Below are positions 19,697 to 28,644 of a stretch of DNA of 64,000 nt, one piece after another; the first letter of the stretch is position 1; the number at the start of each line of letters is the position of its first letter. The position numbers and the translations under genes are program-made. The stretch is from Eleusine coracana subsp. coracana. Lineage: Eukaryota > Streptophyta > Magnoliopsida > Poales > Poaceae. The notes under the pieces were generated by a model, which did no database searches, was not told where the DNA came from, and saw only the letters and a list, made by a program, of their open reading frames with translations. Location: positions 41,348,101-41,412,100 of the forward strand of contig CM064426.1 of NCBI GenBank assembly GCA_032690845.1. The letters run 5' to 3'.

Positions 19697-22600
19697 CACT
19701 ACAAGAAATTTAACATTCTGTGACATTTCAGTTTTGTTGCAGAATGTAAGAAATACGTCGTAGTATAGAATTTATGACGTTTACGTGACGAAAACATGTC
19801 CGTCGTTGAATGTCTGTTATAAAAGATATTCAACGACGTTTTTGTTATGTTTCATCGCAATTTTGTTGTAACGATACTTCTTTCGTCGCTAACTTGTGAC
19901 ATTGTATTTTCGTCGCTATGTAACCTTAAAACATAGTAAAACACAACATACAACGCTGATGTGGCACAGATCCTATATGACATGGCAATGACGTGTCAAT
20001 TTGACATGGCTTGGGCTAGGCCCATTTAGCACTGTGAGCCAGGCTTATTTAGCATATTTGAGCCAGGCCCACTTCACATAGTTGACCAATTCAGTGTTAT
20101 GGTCCAGCCCAAATTCATATTATGGGCCAAATCCCATAAAACATTGTGGGTCAAGGAATTTATTTAGTAAACGGCCAAGCCCATTAATTAAGCATTACTG
20201 ACCAATACCATCAAGCATTGCGGGACAAAAAAATTAAAGGTTTCAGACTAAGACATATAGCCTTGTGTACAAAATATTTTAGGACAGAGAATTACACACA
20301 TATGATTACAATATTCAGTAACTAACAAAATACAAGTCATTGATCCACACAAACAGCAGACAAACTCATGTGAGGTTACGCAGGATGGATTTCAAGAAAT
20401 GTTGAAGGTGCTGGTCCCGTCGATGGATCAGCCTACTCCTTGGTGAGGCTTTTTTTTTTTTGGAGAAACTCCTCGCTGAGGCTGTGAACTGGAAAAATGC
20501 AACCACAACAAATCCAAATCAGTTAATGCATGGCTATTAATCACAAATGACATAAAGCATGGATTACAGCTTAATATAATGACCAAAGTTCTTAAAAAAG
20601 AGCTCAAAGAAAGCATGCTAGAAATAGAAAAAAAGCTCAAAGTGTGGTACATGCAAGGATCAATTGCATAAAATCCATATGGTGGACCAGGTACTAGTCA
20701 CATGAAAAAAAATCTCACCAAGATGAAGCAACTGTGATAATTGAGGCCTATCTGGCATTCAAATTAAACTGCTATGTATTAATTTCAGTCAGCAAAATAA
20801 CTAAGGCAAATCAAAGTATTGCTTCTCCTTGACGTAGTAGTAACCTAGATCAGACATACTGGCTCCATAGCCAATTAGCATATTTTACAATTTATCAGTT
20901 AACTACTAGTGACAGTACGTTTATCATTCTATAAACAAAATTCTACTTAAAGTAGAAGTGAACCTGATACTCACCAAAAGCAATAAAAAAATAATAAGCG
21001 CCTTATATATATCCTACAGAGAAAGTTTGGTAATGCCAATACTTCTGCTACTTGCTCTAGTCAGAGTAATTAGCACAAGCAGCGTTAAGCTCACCTTAAT
21101 AGATCCAGCGGCAATGTTTAGGAGGTGTTTCACTCTGCTAATATGGGGCACCTGAACCTCCATGTCCCCATCACCACAGCACCACGAAGTCAGCAGAGCC
21201 GCTGCTAGGTGTCCCCCAAACATGCTGCTCATCTTGACTGTAGTTTCTTGAATGGTCGGCAGCATCGGGGAGAGGCCTCATGCACCGGATCTGGGAGCCT
21301 GCACCACCATAACACACTACACACGGAATTGACCAGACATTGATTAAGCACACGTAAACACCCAAGGCAATCAGCTAGTAGGCCCCTACCTGGCGAGACA
21401 CTCGACAGCACGCTGTTACACTAAGAAACATAAACAATAATATAAATATGATTTTTCATGTAAAAAATATCAATAATTCATAGGGATTGGTATAAGTTTT
21501 GATGGCGTAAAAGAGATTTTCTCTATATAATTTACCATGTATGATCTTTTTTGTATATTCATTGTTTGAAATTCAAGGTTATCTCTTGATGATCGGTTGA
21601 TTGTTACAATTCGCTTGAACAATGTATTGGATAAAATACAAAAAGGAAAAGATGGGCAGAGGGCAAAGAACAACGTACACATGATCACGTTCAAGATGGG
21701 GTTATCCATCCTCTTGATTTCTTTGGCATGTCGGATCAGGCTATACCAATCTTAAGTTTATCTTAACCTGCTGCTACAGTGCTTTTTAGACCGCCGCTAG
21801 AAGTTGTTTTTGTGATAGTGGTCTTTTCTTTGACCATGTATTTCAATAAGATAAAAGTGGCTGCAGTCCCCTGGTGAACCCACTACTCTACTGCCATGAA
21901 TGATAAAATTTTGATTGAGTAAAGAACAAAAATTTTAAAGAATAGGACCTACACTACATCATTTATATTGATCGTTGTATCCTTTTATTAGTCGATGCGC
22001 TAAAATTAAGTGCCTTCCATGTCATTTGTCCTCTCAACCTTATATTTGTGTTGTCTAACACTGGGTAAGTTAATGGAGGAAAATGTTAGAAAATCCCTTA
22101 TATTTGTGTCTGTTTGCCCTATCAACCTTATATTTGTGTTTCGAAATAAATTATTTGTATCATGACCAAAAGAAATAAAATTATGTTTATTCTGCTCGAT
22201 GTGTAGTGTTGCTTCCATACAAAAATAGGTTTACATTTATGTTCCATCAAACTTAACTTTGACCAATAATTTATATACACTCAACTAAGTTTAAAAAATC
22301 TATTGTTTGATCAAATCCAAATGTAAACTTATTATGAGATGGAGGTAATAATAATTATCTCTGTTTCATACTACACAATAAATTATTTTCTGAACTCACT
22401 AGATACTAGATCTTGTAGGGATTAAATCTGATTTGTATCACAACCACATGATTATATTAATAATTATCAATATAAAACCAAATAATTCAAAAATAATTTT
22501 TTAAATGAAGGAAATGAAAATATAAAATATGGTAAAACTCAAGCATCGAAACTGAAACCTGCTGCCCAAAAATTTATACAGCCACCATCGCAACTTACAA

Positions 22601-24319
22601 TTCTGCCATCTCAGTATCATAAGAAAATTTATTAAAACATTACGAGGGCTCAATCCGGGTCATGTGCAAGTGGCGCGTAGCTTAAATCCGGTTTACTCGT
22701 TCGGCGGGAACTTCATTCATAGTTCGCGGGGGCTTAAATTGCAGCGGTGGGGACAGAGTACCGCACGACCTCACATGGCGGGAACTCCACTCCTAGTTGG
22801 CGGGAGCTCAACTTTTGCCGCCGCGGGGACTAAAAAACTGACCGGCCTCGAGTTCCCTCGAGCGATAGTTCGAAGGAAAATTGGTCGTCGCCGCCTCCTC
22901 TGTGTCCCAGGATTTCACCATCGAGAAGGCATGTCAACGGCTTCCGGCTCCATCGAAAACAGCTCCGCCAGCACACAACAAGCTGGCGCTGCCCACGCGA
23001 TGAGTTCATGCCGCAGTTCGACAATAAGGTCACGGAGGGCGGGCGAGGACGGGACCATCTCTGCATCTCGGCCTCGAATCGGCATTGCTCCACCATCTCT
23101 GTTTTTGACGGGCGTGGCGCTTTCCTGGTTCATGCGATGGCTGCTGGATCTTTTGGACAGGAAAGGCGGAATGCCCCTGACACTACTCGACATCAAACAT
23201 CAAGAAATACTCCTTGGCCACCTACAAGCTACAACGCCCCATTTAACGGTGAGCCCCCTTTTCCCTGGATGTTCTTGTCTAGTAGCTTCTCATCGTCTTC
23301 ATCTCAACGATGGCGTGGATTTGGTAAACATGCAGCTGTCGCCGCGATCCTGTTCTGTTTATTGACATGAGCATTCAGTTTTGCTTCAGTCGATCTCCTC
23401 TGACGAGCATTGACTCTGTTCCTTTCGTCAACCTGCAGATTTTAGGAGACCCTCACTTGTTTAGCTTTGCAACCCTAGCAGAACATATAATAGACCGCAT
23501 ACTAGTGTTGGCTATTAGAGGATTATGCTCTGTTTTGCTACTCTGTCTAAAGAATAAGCATTAGTTGAATCCCTACTTTACTAGTTTGACACCTAATCTG
23601 GGCAATGAATATATAAAAACTGAACTATATGAGTGGAAGAAACGACATGCCCACTTTATTACTGCTAAGGAGTTGAAGAAACTAATACGAAAAATATGAG
23701 AGAATGTTAAAGACAATTTCACTGTCAGTTTTAACTATTATTACTTATGGTTTATAAATAAGGAACTTGGTTATTCTGTTTTTTCAGACTGCTAAAAGTG
23801 AACCCACATGGTTCATATGTTATATCGCTTTGTATGTCTTAACAGTTTATGAATATTGTAAACTCGCATGTCTGTTTAAAAATTCAGGTGTTTTATTCAT
23901 GAGCTGCCCACTTGCATCTCCTCATCGTTGACTTTACAGATTTCTGCCATGTAGAAAGCTTTTTTTTATACTTTTACACCAAAAAAGATTAGTTACAAAC
24001 ATCTTTATTTCTCTTTTTAGTTTTTATTCTACTTATAAGCATCAAAAACTCTAAAATAGCATTAGTGACGAAAATATTTAGTTATGACATTTTACTAGTG
24101 TCGTAAAATTACAACGTTTCTTGATTGGCTCTTACAACAAACAATGATTCGTCGCAATATGACATTTGCGTAGTTTGCGATGATTTCTGTGTGGTTTTTG
24201 TGACATACTTAAAATCATCGTCACTAAATTGAATGAAACGTCGCAAAATGGATTACTCTACGACTTTTTTACTAACTGTCACTCTAAAATCATCGCATAA
24301 TGTCATATTTCTTGTAGTG
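19697..24319. mobile_element. Non-autonomous CACTA transposon
   Basis: Perfect 13-bp terminal inverted repeats CACTACAAGAAAT lie at 19697-19709 and 24307-24319. The flanks are CTT at 19694-19696 and 24320-24322, the 3-bp duplication expected of CACTA. Subterminal regions are full of CGTCG/TCGTCGC motifs in both orientations (about 19755-19920 and 24060-24290). I see no TNPD/TNPA-like transposase in 4.6 kb. It sits inside an exon of B's reverse gene. Apart from the GC-rich part at 22650-23370, the interior is AT-rich with no supported gene; a short segment at about 21137-21305 (minus strand, between TGGTGCAG and GGTTCAG) could be a captured exon, at low confidence. Confidence 0.9.
22650..23370 (+). 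other. GC-rich island inside the CACTA element
   Basis: This 0.7-kb segment is clearly GC-richer than the surrounding AT-rich DNA. It contains two imperfect copies of a roughly 40-bp unit (GGCGGGAACT near 22702 and near 22779). It is open for 233 codons on the plus strand (22664-23365) and partly open on the minus strand, with no recognised motif. A captured gene 5' end or a promoter/CpG region is possible. Confidence 0.35.
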
Positions 24320-26620
24320 CTTGTCCGTCGGCCAACAGCTTCTTGTTTTCCTCTAGGGCCTTGGAGAGCTGCTGATCGGTGACTAGCAAGACAAATAAAA
24401 AGTTAGTCTAAAACATAAAGACAAGAAGATTAGGCGACCAAGTACATACCGAAAGTTTCGGCTTCAAGATATTCCACTCTAGCCTGCTTTCGCTCCACAA
24501 GAGCATACACTTTCTGATATGTAGAAGATAAATAAGCTAAAAGATGAGAGCGAAGCAAGGTAAAAGCATAATATTGAGTTACCTTGCTAGACTCCGGGTG
24601 TTGGTGCAAAATCTCCGCATCCTCTACCTCAGGCCGACTAAGCATATCTGCAGGAAGAGTTCTTTTACCTTTGTCAAGAGGCAAAGAGATATTAGTCGGA
24701 GTGGTCTGAGATAGAGGCTCAGGAGTGGAGGGAGGAACCGTCTGTTCAAACAGTTTATCCACTTCGGTCGGCGTGTCTGAAAACTTGCCAACCAAATGGG
24801 ACACACCAGTCGAACGAAGTGGGAGCGCAGACCGAGTATCCTCAGATCCCTGAGCACTCTAAGAATCACTTGTCCGACTGCCAAGAATAAATAAATAAAT
24901 AAAAGAAAGAGAGCAGGAGATGTTGAGATCAACAATAAAAGACAAGGAGTATAGGGTTTAAAGATTAAACCTGGGAGCCTTCTTGAGCTTGATCTGGCAT
25001 AGCCTCTTCTTTGAAGAAGTTGACAGAAAATCAGTCTCCTTCCTCTTTTGAGAGGGCTGGTCAGACTTGCCAGTCTGCACTACCTCTTCCGTTGACCTCT
25101 GAGTTTGGCTCGGGGGCTCCGGTCGGTCTGAAGGTCGGCTGGAGGTTGCAGGAGCAGGTTGACCAGCATCTGCGGCAGTTATTTCTTCATCGTCGTCCTA
25201 GTCCCCCACATATTGGCGACAGCGCGCGATGGTCTGCTTTTGGAGCTTGTCAGGAGAGGCCAGAGTAACAACGGGAGTGACGCCGATTGGCCGAGTGCCT
25301 GCGGAGGAACTTGAACCCCCAGCGCCGATCAGCGGTGTCTTCTTGACATAATTAGGTCCCTCAGTATCAGTCTAAGGGAGCGGGGATGAGATACATAAGT
25401 ATCCAGCACCTGCATAAAGATCAAAACAATAAGTACAATCTCAAGATAGGATAATAAGGGCTAGCTAAAGGCAGACTGAGCCTTACTCGGGCTCGCATTG
25501 TGCCCTTGTTATACGCCTTTGAGACCAAAGAATGGTCCAGAAGGATTTCCCCTTCAAACATCTTCACCAAGCATCTTCGGCGGAGTTCGCCATTTGGTGG
25601 ATCCGGCACCTCCCTGGTCTCATCCTCATTAACATAGTTCCATGCCGGGTGACATTGAAGCTTTAGGGGCTGAACTCGTCGGATGATAAAGCTTTTAGCC
25701 ACTGTGATGCCATTGACGCCTTCAGCCTTCAGATCGTCAATTTTCTTGAGCAGGGCGACCACTTGAGGATTGGTCGGATTGGGCCTCTCTGTCCAATGCA
25801 CTTGGGGAATAGCCTTTGCACCAGTGAAGTCAGCAAGAACAGGGGGAGGGTTGTCACAATAGAACCACTCGTCCTTCCAATTCTTGTTTCCGGTCTTCAA
25901 TGGGACATTGATGCAGACCTCCTTGTGTAACTGGACGTTGACGTCGCCTATGGCCACTTGGTTTTCCTTGGTGGGCAGCGGTCAGAGGACAAACAGATGG
26001 CGGAAGAGATCGAAATGGGGGAGAACGCCAAGAAAAGCTTCGCACAAATGTACGAAGATGGCAATATGAAGGATGGAGTTGGGATTGAGGTTGACAAGCT
26101 CAATCCCGAAGAAAAAAAGGAGCCCGCGCAAAAAGCTACAGCAGGGAACTCCAAAGCCATGCTCAAAGAATGAGCGAAACACCACGATCTGCTGGTGAAT
26201 GGGAATGGGGCAGGATTCGCGGGGTACCTTCCAGTCGATCCGAGCTTGCTCTGGAAGGACGCCATCCAACACCATCTTGTTCATGTCAGCCTGTGAAAGG
26301 CTGCTCTTTGAGAACTCCCGAAGTTGCTCCGGGATGTTGACTTCCAACAAGGACGACGCGGCGGCGGCAGCGGAGGAAGAAGCTAGGATTGAAATGGAAG
26401 TCCTCTTGTGACCCATCGCGAACAGGATTGAACGCGGTGAAGAAGTTTGAAAAACTTCGCCAAAGCTCGGGGGCTAAACGCGGCGGGATCTGTGGCGGCC
26501 AGAAGCGAGAAAGCTAACCCTAGCCAGAAAAACAGAGGAGTCGCAAGAGCAGAGAAGGCGCAAGGAAGACAAAGGGTTCGCGGGCAAATGCGGCGTGGAC
26601 TGAAGGTCAACCTGGTGCAG

Positions 26621-26670
26621 CCTTTTATACCCTTGCCTTTTTGACCTAAGGGTCCCATGGGCCGGGGTGG
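26621..26670 (-). promoter_or_regulatory. Core promoter of B's reverse gene
   Basis: The minus strand reads GGGTATAAAAGGCTGC, a textbook plant TATA box at 26621-26632, about 210 bp upstream of the ATG at 26416. Just upstream is GGCCCATGGGACCCTTAG, which is shared with C. GGCCCA resembles the plant site II/TCP-type element. Confidence 0.7.
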
Positions 26671-26770
26671 GCCGTACTGTAGTGCGACCCTAATATTAAC
26701 TTAGAGGTTAATTAAGGGCTTAAGCCCATTAGGGTTACAAACCCAGAAAAATAAGACTCGGGGGCTTCTT

Positions 26771-27233
26771 TGATGAGAAGTACCCGAGAATTATTTCGTC
26801 ATATCTATGTGATTGATGATCATGTGGCAAGGGACTTGATGGTCATATGGTACAAGTTCAAAGGTTATGGTATTGACTAAAGTCAAATAACCAGAATTAC
26901 CAAATTTGGACTTGAACGGGTGATTGGAATTAGGGAAGAACTATTTTGACAAAAGTCATTTAGCTAAATAATGAATATGACTAGAGTCATAAAATTCCGA
27001 CCGACCTATCACTCGGGAATAATATGTGCCACTCGGTCGGTCTAATGATCGGTCGGCAAAGTGGTCACTTAGCAATAGGACCCAAGGGTTTGTTAATGAG
27101 AGGTCTAAAAAATTCAAACTTGATGGTTTGAATATCTATAAATAAATTAATAAGAGCTAATACAATTAGACTCTTGCATTATTTGTTAGTCTCCAAATTA
27201 TACAAGAGTCGGGGGCTACACCTGATTGGTGCA
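26771..27233 (+). repeat. 3' LTR of element B
   Basis: The LTR starts TGATGAGAAG and ends GATTGGTGCA, 463 bp. A polypurine-like CTCGGGGGCTTCTT abuts the left edge. A TATA (TATCTATAAATAAA) lies near 27131-27144. It matches both parts of C's split LTR in reverse orientation. Confidence 0.8.
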
Positions 27234-27256
27234 TTATTTGTTAGTCTCCAAATTAT
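27231..27256 (+). repeat. 26-bp copy of LTR sequence at the B/H junction
   Basis: These 26 bp are identical to 27176-27201 inside LTR B, 55 bp upstream. The copy ends in CCAAATTAT, which is also the gag sequence of H at the breakpoint. It looks like a microhomology join. Confidence 0.8.
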
Positions 27257-27794
27257 TAGGATATTTTTGTCTATACTCACGCCACCAAAGTAAAGCAAAT
27301 TCAGTAAATTCACTAATAGCAGCCTTAACTTGTAAATTAGCAGGGATATCATGGCATGCAAATTTTTGTTCAGCCTCTAATTCCCAATCAAGATAAGCAC
27401 CCAGATCATATTTGCCAGTAAAAGTGGGAATACGGAATTTAATTTTGCCAAAAGAATCATTAGTAGGAACACATACCCTACGAGCACGACCATGACGATT
27501 GTCGACATCCTGCTTGGTGTCGGCGCCGTAGTCACGTGTAGTTTGCAACTCCGTGAGCTACGTCGTCATGGTCCCAAGTTGCGTTGACATGGCCTCAAGA
27601 CGAGTCATGATCGTCGTGAGCGTGGTATGGGCAGCTGTATCAGCAAGGTCGAGCTGATCAAAATACTCGCTCGACGATGTAATCGTAGAGTCAAGTCTCT
27701 CGTGCATCGTCTTCATGTCATTTTGTAGACCTTCAACCTACGCCTGGACTTCCTAGAGGGTGAGCTCCTCTGACTTCGAGTTGTTTTCTGCCAT
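27257..27794 (-). pseudogene. Element H gag fragment
   Basis: Gag begins near 27794 (MAENNSKSEELTL), followed by a helical N-terminal part with in-frame stops. Then come RIPTFTGKYDLGAYLDWELE, EFTEFALLWWREYRQKYPNN, cut at 27257. The remaining gag, knuckle and early protease are missing; the pol part resumes at 11967. The minus-strand leader continues to about 27950, where G's LTR remnant starts. The closest relative here is D's gag. Confidence 0.8.
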
Positions 27795-27950
27795 AGAGAC
27801 ACAAGCAACACAGAAAAAGATCCTACGACGAGAGGTGAGTGGTGGATGAAAAGCTCAATCAAAAAGCTGTTATCAAATCCTTACCCGTCCTTACCAAGCA
27901 CGCAAGTGTGAACTGCAACCACAGGTAAAACTGGTGAAAGATTGGAGGAG

Positions 27951-28062
27951 CGATTGCATTGGCGCTTCGGGCTTGCTCGTTGTAGTCGGATCGTGAGGGT
28001 CGACATCCACCGAATCGAAGTTATCTACACTCGCCAAAAGATCGGGCACTATACACCTATCA
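27951..28062 (+). repeat. Truncated 3' LTR of element G
   Basis: From AGCGATTGCATTGGCGCTTC to CACCTATCA it matches 10396-10509. The other 515 bp are lost. It is followed by CTAAG, the target duplication. Confidence 0.85.
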
Positions 28063-28294
28063 CTAAGCTAATGACATCAATCATAACATAGCTTTTCCTC
28101 AATAATTTTATCACTCTATTTGGTTATAAGTTCAAATTTTGCAATTTAATTATTAACATCAATTAATAATTCAACCTTTGAACATATACCCGTACGACCA
28201 TCAAGTCCTCTACTATAGGATCTTCAAATCACATAGATACAACAAGTATTTTTAAGTGGTTTGGCCACTGCTTCTCATCAAAGAAGTCCCCAAG
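28063..28294 (-). repeat. Inner part of the 3' LTR of C (to 28280) and PPT
   Basis: Read on the minus strand from 28280 it starts TGATGAGAAG and follows LTR B (TATCTATGTGAT, GGACTTGATGGTC) until the G insertion. AAGAAGTCCCCAAG at 28281-28294 is the polypurine tract in reverse. Confidence 0.75.
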
Positions 28295-28399
28295 ATTATT
28301 TCTCAAGGCTTAATAGCTAAAAGTCATTTTAAAGACCAATGCTTTAAACCTATCTTTGTTTATTCAGAAGAACTTGTCACTATACGGCCCATACTGGCC

Positions 28400-28436
28400 C
28401 ATGGGACCCTTAGATCAAAAGTAAGGGTATAAATAA
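28400..28436 (+). promoter_or_regulatory. Core promoter of C's reverse gene
   Basis: GGGTATAAATAAG (TATA at 28428-28436) lies about 210 bp upstream of the ATG at 28645. GGCCCATGGGACCCTTAG is just upstream, as in B. Spacing and sequence are kept although the coding copies are decaying. Confidence 0.7.
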
Positions 28437-28644
28437 GACTCGACATGTTGACTATTAGTCCATGCCATCATTTCGCGTGCAAGTTCTTCATCTTCCTCGC
28501 GCCTCCCTTGTTCCTCGTGATGCCTCTGCTTCTCGAGCTAGGGTTTGCTCCTCTCTTCCTGCCGCCGTAGATCTTGTCGCCCTTAGCCCCCGAGCTTCAG
28601 TTGGGGTTCAGCTTTTGATCCACCGCGCCAAGCCATCCATAGCC

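Larger units (their letters stand above)
18922..26416 (-). pseudogene. Reverse-oriented multi-exon gene of element B
   Basis: Exon 1 runs from the ATG at 26416 to 25487, 310 codons with one internal TGA at 25982 (CGA in C). It reads MGHKRTSIS, IPEQLREFSKSSLSQADMNK, PHFDLFRHLF, WKDEWFYCDN and ends GTMRAR before GTAAGG. Its domain resembles plant Transposase_28. Exon 2 starts at 25409 after a TTTATGCAG acceptor and ends at 24971. Later exons are near 24510-24450, 24382-24320 plus 19696-19652 (split by the CACTA insertion), 19582-19373 (exactly 210 bp, coiled coil LEKLTSNQQRFVDAL) and 19301-18922. Splice sites agree with those in C. Apart from the TGA, a TAG in the last exon and the transposon, the frame is well kept. 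Function is unknown. The product is probably a long coiled-coil protein. Confidence 0.75.
17320..27233 (+). mobile_element. Element B, Tat-lineage Ty3/gypsy (3' half)
   Basis: Integrase (17330-18346), an untranslated stretch, a reverse-oriented gene (26416 to 18922) and a 3' LTR (26771-27233) are present in the order also seen in C, and all four parts match C. A CACTA transposon interrupts the reverse gene. Everything upstream of the integrase zinc finger is missing at the D junction. LTR E at 11968 does not match LTR B, so E-plus-B may not be one original element. Confidence 0.8.
9881..28062 (+). mobile_element. Element G, LTR retrotransposon with nested cargo
   Basis: A complete 5' LTR (9881-10509) with a primer-binding site lies at the left and a truncated 3' LTR end (27951-28062) at the right. 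The outer flanks are CTAAG at 9876-9880 and 28063-28067, a perfect 5-bp target duplication inside C's LTR. Only leader sequence (10526-10973) is clearly its own; the rest is other elements. Loss of its coding region and of most of the right LTR must have followed insertion. Confidence 0.8.

Noticed and set aside
20428..21709. Short ORFs in the left half of the CACTA element
   Set aside because: They are AT-rich and below 85 codons, with no motif. The putative exon at 21137-21305 has in-frame stops in the likely frames.
22664..23365. 233-codon ORF in the CACTA element
   Set aside because: There is no motif and no transposase similarity, and both strands are open in a GC-rich island. It is kept only as a compositional feature.
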